DNA of 8,738 nt, from positions 1 through 8,738 of the forward strand of contig CAMWSW010000034.1 in assembly GCA_947176975.1 (NCBI GenBank), given 5' to 3'. Position 1 is the first letter of the stretch. Each line of letters begins with the position of its first letter. The notes under the pieces were generated by a model, which had not been told where the DNA came from, ran no database searches, and saw only the letters and a list, made by a program, of their open reading frames with translations. The DNA is from an uncultured Clostridia bacterium (GTDB lineage: Bacteria; Bacillota; Clostridia; Christensenellales; UBA3700). Below, piece after piece: positions 1 to 6,054 of this stretch. A program made the translations under genes and the position numbers.

Positions 1-974
1 CACTCGCTTACTGCAATTTTCGCGTCGATAGGATTTGGGAATTCGCTTGCGATTACTGCGTCAACAGGCAACAAAATCTTCTTGCCGAGCTTCTTCGCCT
101 TCTCAAGCATTTCCTTGCAATAGTCGATCTTTTCGTCGTCTACCAAAGACGTGCCGACTTCGCATCCTTGAGCCTTTGCGAATGTATAGGACATACCGCC
201 GCCGATGATAAGCGTGTCGCACTTGTTGAGAAGATTGTCAATAACTTTGAGCTTATCTGCAACCTTTGCTCCGCCGAGTACTGCAACGAATGGGTGAACG
301 GGATGCTCGAGGCTGTCTGCCATTACGCTCAATTCTTTCTCGATAAGGAATCCGCAAACTGCGTCTTTAACAAATCCGTATTCTACGATACCTGCCGTCG
401 AAGCGTGGCTTCTGTGAGCCGTACCGAAAGCGTCGTTGACGTATACTTCCGCATATTCGCTCAAAGCTTTGCAGAATGCCTCGTCTCTGCCTTCTTCCTC
501 TGCGTGGAAACGCAAGTTCTCAAGCAATACGCACTCGCCGTCTTTCAAAGCGGCAACTTTTGCCTTAGCATCTTCGCCGATTACGTCCTTTGCAAACGTA
601 ACCTTTCCGTCCAAAAGCTCATTGAGTCTGTCGGCAACGGGCTTGAGAGTCAACTTGATTGGATCGTTCTTCAAAGCCTTTGCGATAGCCTCTTCTTTTG
701 CCTTTGCTTGCTCCTGCTCAGGCAAAGCCTCGATAGCTTTCTTTTCTTTTTTCGTCAAGCCTACTTTTGCGCTGAAAATGCTGTGCGGCTTGCCCATGTG
801 AGAGCAAAGAATAACCTTTGCGCCTTGCTCCATGAGATACTTAATAGTAGGCAATGCGCCTTGGATACGGTTTTCGTCCGTAATAACGCCGTCTTTCATA
901 GGCACGTTGAAATCCACTCTTACGAGACACTTCTTGCCTTTTACCTGTACGTCTTTGATTGACTTCTTGTTCAT
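1..974 (-). CDS. pgk: phosphoglycerate kinase, C-terminus cut by window edge
   Basis: Transfers phosphate between 1,3-bisphosphoglycerate and ADP in glycolysis, in the cytoplasm. I translated the minus strand from the ATG at 974: 324 codons are present, against a usual family length near 400, so the C-terminal nucleotide-binding part is mostly missing beyond base 1. Family motifs are clear: the substrate-binding LVRVDFNVP (residues 17-25), SHMGKP (58-63), LENLRFH (151-157), NDAFGTAHRSHAS (180-192) and VLGGAKVADK (232-241). The start is fixed by AAGGAG (plus positions 981-986) 6 nt before the ATG. Oddity: between GKP and LKPVA there are 46 residues, where most bacterial enzymes have roughly ten. 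The extra piece (about residues 66-105) is rich in Lys, Glu and Ala and probably helical. The gene lies 102 bp downstream of a zinc-ribbon gene but has its own promoter. No gap (GAPDH) gene is adjacent on the visible side. Confidence 0.97.
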   Translation of the reverse strand, partial: MNKKSIKDVQVKGKKCLVRVDFNVPMKDGVITDENRIQGALPTIKYLMEQGAKVILCSHMGKPHSIFSAKVGLTKKEKKAIEALPEQEQAKAKEEAIAKALKNDPIKLTLKPVADRLNELLDGKVTFAKDVIGEDAKAKVAALKDGECVLLENLRFHAEEEGRDEAFCKALSEYAEVYVNDAFGTAHRSHASTAGIVEYGFVKDAVCGFLIEKELSVMADSLEHPVHPFVAVLGGAKVADKLKVIDNLLNKCDTLIIGGGMSYTFAKAQGCEVGTSLVDDEKIDYCKEMLEKAKKLGKKILLPVDAVIASEFPNPIDAKIAVSE

Positions 975-1013
975 ATATAGACTCCTTATATATAAAATAA
1001 ATTTTACGAATGT

Positions 1014-1043
1014 ATTATACCACTGTATAAATATTTTTGTAAA
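1014..1043 (-). promoter_or_regulatory. sigma-A type promoter of pgk
   Basis: Read on the minus strand, TTTACA (-35, plus 1038-1043) is followed by an 18-nt spacer and a perfect TATAAT (-10, plus 1014-1019). Transcription would start near 1007, giving a leader of about 33 nt that contains the AAGGAG site of pgk. Its position between the upstream stop codon and pgk fits independent expression of a glycolytic gene. Confidence 0.75.
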
Positions 1044-1076
1044 GAATAATTGCCAAATTTTTCTAACTGATTGAGA

Positions 1077-1823
1077 TTACTCGCTTTGGGTATTATCTTC
1101 TTTGCTTATCTCTTCTTGATTGCCGTCTGTGTTTTGCACAATACTTTCCGCAGTGTTTTCTTGTTGCGCTTTATTCTTGTTGAGAAGCGAACAATCAAGA
1201 CGGCGCAGATGTCCTCTGTCGGCGTCGCATACGGCAATAAATTCACCGTTGTATTCCTCTATGTGCATAGCCGCTCCGCATATATCGCACGGCGTCTTGA
1301 TACGAAGAGAATAAAAAGTATTGCCCGACAGCATATAAGGCGGTTTGCCATAGCTGATTTTCTTGACTGCGAAATTGCTTTTGCACATTGCCTTGACGAC
1401 GCGCAATTTATATCCGTTGTCTATTGCGTACGCTCCGCCGCCTGCGCAAACGACAAATATAACAAAAATCAACGCCACTTTTGCAGTAGCATTGAATTGT
1501 AATTTGCTGAGTAAAAATATAAGCCCTATGCATACGGCAATTACGATAATGGAGCAAACGAATTTGACTGTCGTAAGTCTTTTCATCTTGGCTTTGTCGC
1601 ATACGACACTCGCCTCGACTTCGCCCATATCTATGTCGGGAATATCCTTCAAATCTTCAGCCTGAAGACTTGCTTTTGACAAGATATACTGCCTTTCTCT
1701 CTCTTTGGCTTGTCTGCGCTCAAAGTAAGACATACGCTTTTTTTCGCTGACGAGTTGCGCTCCGCACTTCTCGCAAAAACTTGCGCCCTCTTTATTCTCG
1801 TGTTGACAGTTGGGACATTGCAT
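1077..1823 (-). CDS. zinc-ribbon protein with two membrane segments, function unknown
   Basis: 248 residues. The N-terminus is a classic zinc ribbon: Cys3-x2-Cys6, then Cys17-x2-Cys20. It is followed by a charged, probably helical segment (about 28-50) rich in Arg, Lys and Glu. Two hydrophobic segments (about 87-106 and 113-132) form a membrane hairpin. This should leave both ends in the cytoplasm. A second Cys cluster follows (Cys179-x2-Cys182, Cys199, then His205 or Cys211), resembling another metal-binding knuckle. The tail (215-248) is polar, acidic and probably disordered. The start ATG lies 3 nt after the stop of the upstream membrane-protein gene. Its AGAGG ribosome site overlaps the end of that gene, so the two are surely co-transcribed and probably translationally coupled. 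No catalytic motif is visible. I do not recognise a characterised family; the zinc-ribbon-plus-membrane architecture suggests a scaffold or sensor, which is inference. Confidence 0.85.
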   Translation of the reverse strand: MQCPNCQHENKEGASFCEKCGAQLVSEKKRMSYFERRQAKERERQYILSKASLQAEDLKDIPDIDMGEVEASVVCDKAKMKRLTTVKFVCSIIVIAVCIGLIFLLSKLQFNATAKVALIFVIFVVCAGGGAYAIDNGYKLRVVKAMCKSNFAVKKISYGKPPYMLSGNTFYSLRIKTPCDICGAAMHIEEYNGEFIAVCDADRGHLRRLDCSLLNKNKAQQENTAESIVQNTDGNQEEISKEDNTQSE

Positions 1824-1826
1824 AGC

Positions 1827-2591
1827 TTACCTCTCGTCCTTTGCTTGTTGGATATCTTCGACGGGTCTTTTCTGTCCGTTCAACTTTTTGACCTTGCGTC
1901 TGTATAAACCGTAAACAGTGCACAACGTAACTGCGGCGGCTAACAAAAGATAACTTCCGATATGCGGTTGAATTTGTCCTCTTTCTGCGCTTGCGATGCC
2001 CACCGCAACGAAGAATATCCACTGCGCAATCGCCAATACGGAAAATACAATCGCCGACGTCATAAAGGATATGCCATCTGTTTTTTTTGCTCTCTTTACA
2101 GCTGTAATTATTATCAAAAAAACAAGCGAAATAAAAATCAAAATGGACATTATAAACGACACTATATACGAACTGTCAAGCATATCTATATCTTCTTGCG
2201 TGACCTTCGTCATAAATGCGTTGTACAGTACGGTAGCGCCGATACCGCTTGCGTTGCTATTTGCAATATACTCAATGGAATTGGAATATCCCTTTGTCAT
2301 CGCAAAGAGAAAATCAAGATAAGTCATATCAAGCGTAACACCCATTTCTTGGTCTTCGCTCTCTGACACCAAATCGCCCAAAAACTCGCTGAGCGATCCC
2401 GAGAAATTCATATTGAGCGCAGGCAAAAGCAAAAACGCTATCACCGCTACGGCAATGACGATTCCGACTGTGATATTCAATTTTTTATCCAACGCGGCTT
2501 TTTTTAAGTCAAGCGCCTGATTGTAACGGATGTCCGCCTTCTGTTGTTCGCTCAACGCATTGGGATTTTTCTTTTTGGATCTCTTTGCCAT
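1827..2591 (-). CDS. four-segment integral membrane protein, function unknown
   Basis: 254 residues, first gene of a two-gene minus-strand unit. The N-terminus (1-38) is strongly basic and hydrophilic, with no cleavable signal peptide. Hydrophobic segments lie at about 39-59, 142-165, 175-200 and 209-230. By the positive-inside rule (KRAKK at 166-170, RRKVKK at 231-236) both ends are cytoplasmic. The long acidic loop at 60-140 would be outside. The start is supported by GGAG (plus 2597-2600) 5 nt before the ATG. The stop is followed after 3 nt by the zinc-ribbon gene, implying linked function, for example a membrane complex. No recognised motif or family was found by eye. Confidence 0.82.
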   Translation of the reverse strand: MAKRSKKKNPNALSEQQKADIRYNQALDLKKAALDKKLNITVGIVIAVAVIAFLLLPALNMNFSGSLSEFLGDLVSESEDQEMGVTLDMTYLDFLFAMTKGYSNSIEYIANSNASGIGATVLYNAFMTKVTQEDIDMLDSSYIVSFIMSILIFISLVFLIIITAVKRAKKTDGISFMTSAIVFSVLAIAQWIFFVAVGIASAERGQIQPHIGSYLLLAAAVTLCTVYGLYRRKVKKLNGQKRPVEDIQQAKDER

Positions 2592-2623
2592 AAATACTCC
2601 GCACTTTTATTTGCTTTCTTATC

Positions 2624-2651
2624 TTTATTTATTATGTCTACCCTATGTCAA
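2624..2651 (-). promoter_or_regulatory. possible promoter of the membrane protein/zinc-ribbon pair
   Basis: On the minus strand a perfect TTGACA (-35, plus 2646-2651) is followed after 16 nt by AATAAA (plus 2624-2629), a 4/6 match to TATAAT. The start would fall near 2617, giving a short leader ending at the GGAG site. The -10 is weak. A second possible box pair lies further upstream: TTGTCA, 17 nt, TAATAT. Confidence 0.4.
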
Positions 2652-2744
2652 TCCCAATCGGGTGACGACTATATATTACTACATTTTAGCAATCTTGACA
2701 AGGCGTGAATAATAATTTGCAAAAAATATACACTAATGACGGCA

Positions 2745-2761
2745 TACAAAGAACTTTTGTA
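2745..2761 (+). promoter_or_regulatory. inverted repeat upstream of the DUF378 gene
   Basis: TACAAA, a 5-nt loop GAACT, then TTTGTA form a perfect 6-bp inverted repeat. It lies 15 nt before the ribosome site of the DUF378 gene, so it is either a leader hairpin or an operator. It is flanked on both sides by ACGGCA in direct orientation. The stem is short and AT-rich, so function is uncertain. I could not find a convincing -10/-35 pair for this gene. Confidence 0.3.
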
Positions 2762-2789
2762 CGGCAAAAAAACACAAGGAGAAGGATTT

Positions 2790-3050
2790 ATGATAACTAT
2801 TATTGCACTCATTCTCGTTACTGTAGGCGCTCTTAACTGGCTTTCGGTGGGAATATTCAATTTCAATTTCGTAAACTGGATATTCACGCCCAACGCTTAC
2901 GTGGGCGCAAGAGTCCTTTACGCTATCGTAGGTATTGCCGGCGTATGGCTTATCGCATATTTGATATACAATAAGTTTTCGCCAAAGCGTATCCATGCAG
3001 TCGAAGATATGGCTCATCATAAGAGACACGAAGACAGCAACAACAGATAA
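2790..3050 (+). CDS. DUF378 family small membrane protein
   Basis: 86 residues. The pattern ALNWLSVGIFNFNFV near the N-terminus (about 13-27) and the following RVLYAIVGIAGVW match DUF378. This is a widespread family of short two-segment membrane proteins of unknown function. Hydrophobic segments are at about 2-22 and 39-61. The C-terminal 25 residues are basic and His-rich (HAVEDMAHHKRHE), an add-on beyond the usual core that should face the cytoplasm. I chose the ATG at 2790 because AAGGAG (2776-2781) lies 8 nt upstream and the family's N-terminus begins here. An in-frame upstream ATG at 2736 has no ribosome site. The gene is monocistronic and ends in a hairpin terminator shared with the convergent 68-residue gene. 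Confidence 0.88.
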   Translation: MITIIALILVTVGALNWLSVGIFNFNFVNWIFTPNAYVGARVLYAIVGIAGVWLIAYLIYNKFSPKRIHAVEDMAHHKRHEDSNNR

Positions 3051-3063
3051 GCGTAAAATGACA

Positions 3064-3103
3064 AAAAAAGACGACTTGCCACAATCGACAAGCCGTCTTT
3101 TTT
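3064..3103. terminator. bidirectional intrinsic terminator between convergent genes
   Basis: A run of A, then GACGACTTG (3070-3078), a 10-nt loop, CAAGCCGTC (3089-3097) and a run of T. On the plus strand the stem has one A-C mismatch. On the minus strand the same position becomes a G-U pair, so that stem is uninterrupted. Both directions end in a U tract. It serves the DUF378 gene (stop at 3050) and the minus-strand gene whose stop is at 3105. Confidence 0.85.
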
Positions 3104-3104
3104 A

Positions 3105-3311
3105 TTATACTTCGTTTAAACTCAATTTGAATTTTTGTCCGTTCGTAAATTTGAGCATCAAGGCTTTCCCGTCATTCGTAAAAGTACCCATATAGTACTC
3201 TTTGAGCAAAAATTTAAGGTCGAGGAACAAGTCCTCTATCTCCACTTGGTATTGCGTATCGTTTAATTGCGCAGTGAAAATATGATCGCTGCATTTGCTT
3301 TGGTTTTGCAT
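3105..3311 (-). CDS. 68-residue hypothetical protein
   Basis: A small soluble protein with no signal peptide or membrane segment and one Cys (Cys7). The sequence alternates hydrophobic and polar residues in several stretches (HIFTAQL, TQYQVEIEDL, ALMLKFTNGQKFKLSL), suggesting a compact beta-rich fold. I do not recognise the family. It is nonetheless a convincing gene: AGGAGG lies 8 nt before the ATG, an extended -10 promoter lies upstream, and a perfect minus-strand terminator starts right after the stop. It is transcribed alone, with no gene upstream on this strand for about 430 bp. Confidence 0.75.
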   Translation of the reverse strand: MQNQSKCSDHIFTAQLNDTQYQVEIEDLFLDLKFLLKEYYMGTFTNDGKALMLKFTNGQKFKLSLNEV

Positions 3312-3337
3312 CGTAGTCGCCTCCTAAAGTATATTTG

Positions 3338-3354
3338 ATAACCGCGCTAGTTAT
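3338..3354. promoter_or_regulatory. inverted repeat in the leader of the 68-residue gene
   Basis: ATAAC, a 7-nt loop and GTTAT form a 5-bp inverted repeat between the -10 box and the ribosome site of the 68-residue gene. Just upstream of the -10 is a second one, CACAA-N4-TTGTG (3377-3390). Either could be an operator or chance; both are short. Confidence 0.25.
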
Positions 3355-3363
3355 TGTGGTTTG

Positions 3364-3372
3364 ATTATAACA
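3364..3372 (-). promoter_or_regulatory. extended -10 promoter of the 68-residue gene
   Basis: On the minus strand the bases read TGTTATAAT, a perfect TATAAT preceded by the TGn extension. No good -35 box is seen at the right distance, as is common for extended -10 promoters. The start would be near 3357, giving a leader of about 45 nt ending at the AGGAGG site. Confidence 0.65.
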
Positions 3373-3607
3373 CAGGCACAATATGTTGTGGTGACTTATT
3401 TTGTCGAATTGTGTTTACTTTTGATTGGTTTTGTCTTATATTTAAGTTTCGTCGTCTTTAGTCGGAAAAAATGAAAAATCCTCTCAATTTTTGCAAAATT
3501 AAAAAAGATTTTATCGATTAAAATGATATATTACTGAAAAATATGGTGGTAATTTTGCAAACCTACTTGGAAGCCTTTACTTTTATTTATAAGGTTTTAT
3601 TTATTCA

Positions 3608-3648
3608 GAGATTCTTCGACTACGTTTCACTCCGCTCAGAATGACATT
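3608..3648. repeat. short interspersed repeat, copy 1 (41 bp)
   Basis: Begins GAGATTCT, has ACTACG in its loop, and ends AGAATGACATT. The bases ATTCT (3611-3615) and AGAAT (3638-3642) can pair around a 22-nt loop. The copy resembles the TTCGACTACG...CGCTCAGAATGACA type of intergenic repeat that I recall from many bacterial genomes; this is from memory and unchecked. It aligns with the second copy 50 bp downstream. Confidence 0.6.
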
Positions 3649-3657
3649 AAAAGGATT

Positions 3658-3688
3658 GAGATTTCTACACTACGGTCGAAATGACATT
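3658..3688. repeat. short interspersed repeat, copy 2 (31 bp, shortened loop)
   Basis: Shares GAGATT, ACTACG, GTC/CTC and AATGACATT with copy 1 but lacks 10 nt in the loop. Here ATTTC (3661-3665) pairs with GAAAT (3678-3682). The two changed stem bases are compensated on the other arm, so pairing is kept although the sequence differs from copy 1. Confidence 0.55.
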
Positions 3689-3739
3689 TAAAATAGTAAA
3701 AGGCGTCAATGACATAGGCGATTTATAAAAAGCAGTCGG

Positions 3740-4255
3740 TTAAATGCATATACCGTGTAATACGCTACCCAATAATAAATGGCGTGTCACCACTTCTTGC
3801 ATACTTACGCTTTTTTCATATACCGAAAGCTCGTCTAGCATAATACTCATATAATTATGCAATTCAATAAGTCTGTACATAGACTGCTTTATAGGCATTC
3901 TCTGCGCGGGCAAAAAAATCTCTTGAGTAATATTGCCTTTGAGCGCAACGACGACGGTATTTTTGCCTATTGATTTTGTGAGGAAGTCCATTACTTTTTT
4001 ATTCCTCTCTACGAATAACTTGTCAAGACCGCCTATTATGGCAATCATTTCTTTTGCGCGCTTGCAAAATTCAAAACATATATCCGTCATATATACGGGA
4101 AGCGGATATGAGCAAAGTTTGCTCTCATTCTTACCGCCCACCCCAAGCGAAGCGAATTCTCTCTGCATATCGGCGATTTGAGCGTCGTCGGCAATCAAAA
4201 AATCTCTATCTTCAGTCCAACTATCTTGCAAATTATCTTTGTTATCTTCAGCCAT
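3740..4255 (-). CDS. 171-residue hypothetical protein
   Basis: A soluble protein with an acidic N-terminal tail (1-35), probably disordered. A mostly helical body follows, about 55-95 (CFEFCKRAKEM, DKLFVERNKKVMDFL) and 123-165 (SMYRLIELHNYMSIMLDEL). A short strand-like segment with VVVALKGN lies between them. There are four cysteines (48, 60, 64, 170), with Cys60 and Cys64 spaced CxxxC, and no membrane segment or signal peptide. The start is supported by GGAGG (plus 4261-4265) 5 nt before the ATG and by a TATAAT box further upstream. I do not recognise a family. It is transcribed divergently from the plus-strand operon and shares a 136-bp intergenic region with it, so co-regulation is possible but not shown. 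Confidence 0.75.
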   Translation of the reverse strand: MAEDNKDNLQDSWTEDRDFLIADDAQIADMQREFASLGVGGKNESKLCSYPLPVYMTDICFEFCKRAKEMIAIIGGLDKLFVERNKKVMDFLTKSIGKNTVVVALKGNITQEIFLPAQRMPIKQSMYRLIELHNYMSIMLDELSVYEKSVSMQEVVTRHLLLGSVLHGICI

Positions 4256-4286
4256 ACCGCCCTCCGAATATAAATGATACTGAAAT

Positions 4287-4292
4287 ATTATA
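4287..4292 (-). promoter_or_regulatory. -10 box of the 171-residue gene
   Basis: Perfect TATAAT on the minus strand, 21 nt before the GGAGG site. No good -35 box is found at 16-18 nt, only TGTAAT at 18 nt. In this AT-rich context a chance match is possible. Confidence 0.45.
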
Positions 4293-4355
4293 TTTTTCTT
4301 ATTACAAAATATTACAGTTAAAATAAATATATTTCACCAAAATGAGCGTCGTTAG

Positions 4356-4384
4356 TTGCAATTTGTCAAGACATTGATTATAAT
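4356..4384 (+). promoter_or_regulatory. promoter of the plus-strand operon, predicted leaderless start
   Basis: TTGCAA (-35, 4356-4361, 4/6 match), a 17-nt spacer, and perfect TATAAT (-10, 4379-4384). The ATG of the first gene is at 4392, only 7 nt after the -10 box, so transcription should begin at or within a base of the start codon. There is no Shine-Dalgarno sequence before this ATG. Together these predict a leaderless mRNA. Confidence 0.6.
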
Positions 4385-4391
4385 AAATAAT

Positions 4392-6050
4392 ATGGAAAAC
4401 AATATATTGTCGCCCATTGCGCTTTGGGCAGATTACGACCCCGACGCCGTAAAACTAAAAGCAAATTTCTTGAAGTACGAGACCGACGATAAAAACGTCA
4501 TCAACTTTGAGGTATATTTGAGTTGCGATACCGATGCGGAGAAAGAAACTCCCCTCGTCTATTGCGCAGGCAGAATTCCAAAGAATAATTCCAAAAACGC
4601 CACGATAATTTATATCAACGGATTTAACACATTCAAGCAAGATGAATTATGCGACAAATTCATACCGCGAGGCTACGGCGTTGTAAGTTTTGATTACTTG
4701 GGAATTTCAGACAGGCCACATTATACTATCTATCCCGAGTCTTTGAAATTCGCCAACCATATTTACTGCAAAGATCACCTATATTCTTACGTCGATTCTC
4801 CAAAGGACGCTTGCACTTATATTTGGAGTAAGATGTGTCGCAACGTCATCACCTTTATTAAAAAACTTCTCGGAGAAGACAACAAAATATATCTCCGCTC
4901 TTCCAATGAGGGCGGTCATATCCTTTGGCAAGTCGCGGGAATTGACAAGAGAGTGGAAGGAATCGTCTCCACCAACAATGCAGGTTGGCTTAAATTCAAA
5001 GGTATTTTCAGATTTTTGGAGACCGCCGAAGAATATGACTTCAGTCAGGAATCATTACTATGGATGAGCGCTTGCTCACCGCAAGCGTACGCTAAATTCG
5101 TCACTTGCCCCGTACTTTATCTGTCGGGAACTAATACCGACCTTACGACAATCGACAGAGTGGACAAAACCCTCGATTTGACAATAAACGAAGGCAACAA
5201 CAGAATATGCCTTTGCGCCAACCTCACAAATACGCTCAGTGGCAGCGCGCGCGACACTATGACGTATTGGCTTGACAATATCTATTACGGCAACGCTATG
5301 CCGCAATCTCCGTCCATATCATTTGAAGTAAACGACGGCGAAGTATATGCAAAGATGGAATATGACGACAGCCATGAGATTGAAAGACTGACGGTATACT
5401 ATTCATACAACGAAATAAACAGCGAATTCAGACATTGGGACAGAATACTCGTATCTTCAAACAATCCTGTGACGCAGATACCCGTGCGCTACGGCGATAC
5501 GAGAATATTCGCGTTTGCGTCGGTGAGATATAAGGAAGGTCTGCACTTCACTTCTCTGCCTCAAATGATCAATTTGGAAAAGTATAAGGTCGACAAAGTT
5601 GCGCCAAAGCACACCCGTATCGTATATGAAAGAAAGCAAGGACTCAACGCCTGGGCGGTGGATAATATCACCGGAGCGTCATATATGCCCGAGCTCAAGA
5701 TGGGCGCGTACGACATATTCGGCGTGACGGCAGCCAAAGGAAATCTGTCGACTTATTATATCAGCGACAAAAACTTTGAACGCAAAGAAACGAGCATTTT
5801 GCAATTTGACTGCTACAGCGAAATCGACAGAGTCCTCGACGTTGAATTCAGCGTAGAGACAGACGACTTCGCCTATGAATATTATAGAGTCAGCATAAAC
5901 GTCGTAGGAGGCGAATGGCAGAAAATCGCGCTGTCGCACTCCGACTTCAAGACCAAAGAACTCGTAGCCCTCAAAGACTGGGAACGCGTCAAAAAGCTGT
6001 CTTTCATTGATATTGACAATACTTTAATCAACAATATCATTTGGATATAA
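4392..6050 (+). CDS. alpha/beta-hydrolase-fold protein with beta-sandwich C-terminus, probably catalytically inactive
   Basis: 552 residues, cytoplasmic (no signal peptide). Residues about 65-300 resemble an alpha/beta hydrolase of the acetyl-esterase/PhoPQ-activated type: IIYINGF (72-78, oxyanion-hole region), GYGVVSFDYLG (94-104), an elbow RSSNEGGH (169-176), and late strand PVLYLSGTNTD (240-250). At the elbow, G-x-S-x-G-G reads S-S-N-E-G-G, putting Asn172 at the nucleophile. There is no histidine between His176 and His328, so the triad His is also missing. Residues about 305-395 look like an Ig/Fn3-like strand domain. About 415-552, ending in EWQKIALSHSDF and a final IDIDNTLINNIIWI, resembles a jelly-roll carbohydrate-binding (CBM11/CIA30-like) domain. 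I chose ATG 4392; an in-frame TTG at 4356 lies inside the -35 box. First gene of the operon; the next gene starts 4 nt after its stop. Binding or regulation rather than hydrolysis is my inference. Confidence 0.78.
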   Translation: MENNILSPIALWADYDPDAVKLKANFLKYETDDKNVINFEVYLSCDTDAEKETPLVYCAGRIPKNNSKNATIIYINGFNTFKQDELCDKFIPRGYGVVSFDYLGISDRPHYTIYPESLKFANHIYCKDHLYSYVDSPKDACTYIWSKMCRNVITFIKKLLGEDNKIYLRSSNEGGHILWQVAGIDKRVEGIVSTNNAGWLKFKGIFRFLETAEEYDFSQESLLWMSACSPQAYAKFVTCPVLYLSGTNTDLTTIDRVDKTLDLTINEGNNRICLCANLTNTLSGSARDTMTYWLDNIYYGNAMPQSPSISFEVNDGEVYAKMEYDDSHEIERLTVYYSYNEINSEFRHWDRILVSSNNPVTQIPVRYGDTRIFAFASVRYKEGLHFTSLPQMINLEKYKVDKVAPKHTRIVYERKQGLNAWAVDNITGASYMPELKMGAYDIFGVTAAKGNLSTYYISDKNFERKETSILQFDCYSEIDRVLDVEFSVETDDFAYEYYRVSINVVGGEWQKIALSHSDFKTKELVALKDWERVKKLSFIDIDNTLINNIIWI

Positions 6051-6054
6051 TACT

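Larger units (their letters stand above)
3312..3739. other. 428-bp gene-free region
   Basis: Strongly AT-rich stretch between two minus-strand genes. The low-numbered end holds the promoter and leader of the 68-residue gene. The high-numbered end holds two related short repeats (3608-3688). Between them I see only AT-rich palindromes, such as ATTTTA-TCGAT-TAAAAT at 3508-3524 and TTTTGCAAAA near 3489-3498. I see no tRNA, no convincing small gene, and no clear terminator for the 171-residue gene that ends at 3740. Confidence 0.6.

Noticed and set aside
168..962. 264-codon open frame on the plus strand at the left end
   Set aside because: It is antisense to pgk, whose reading is unambiguous; the translation is Cys/Phe/Leu-rich and matches nothing.
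2695..2700. Perfect TTGACA on the plus strand upstream of the DUF378 gene
   Set aside because: No acceptable -10 box lies 16-18 nt downstream, so I did not call a promoter from it.
2736..2789. Upstream in-frame start for the DUF378 gene at 2736
   Set aside because: No ribosome site there; a strong AAGGAG precedes ATG 2790, where the family's hydrophobic N-terminus begins.
3508..3524. ATTTTA-TCGAT-TAAAAT inverted repeat
   Set aside because: Six all-AT pairs in a strongly AT-rich region; expected by chance.
3543..3644. 33-codon open frame ending in FFDYVSLRSE over repeat copy 1
   Set aside because: No ribosome site, and its C-terminus is simply the translated repeat; this is a common false gene.
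6045..6050. TATAAT overlapping the stop codon of the hydrolase-like gene, as an internal promoter for the DUF951-lepB part
   Set aside because: The -35 at the right distance (TTTAAT) is poor and the predicted start would fall inside the DUF951 start codon; kept only as a remark.
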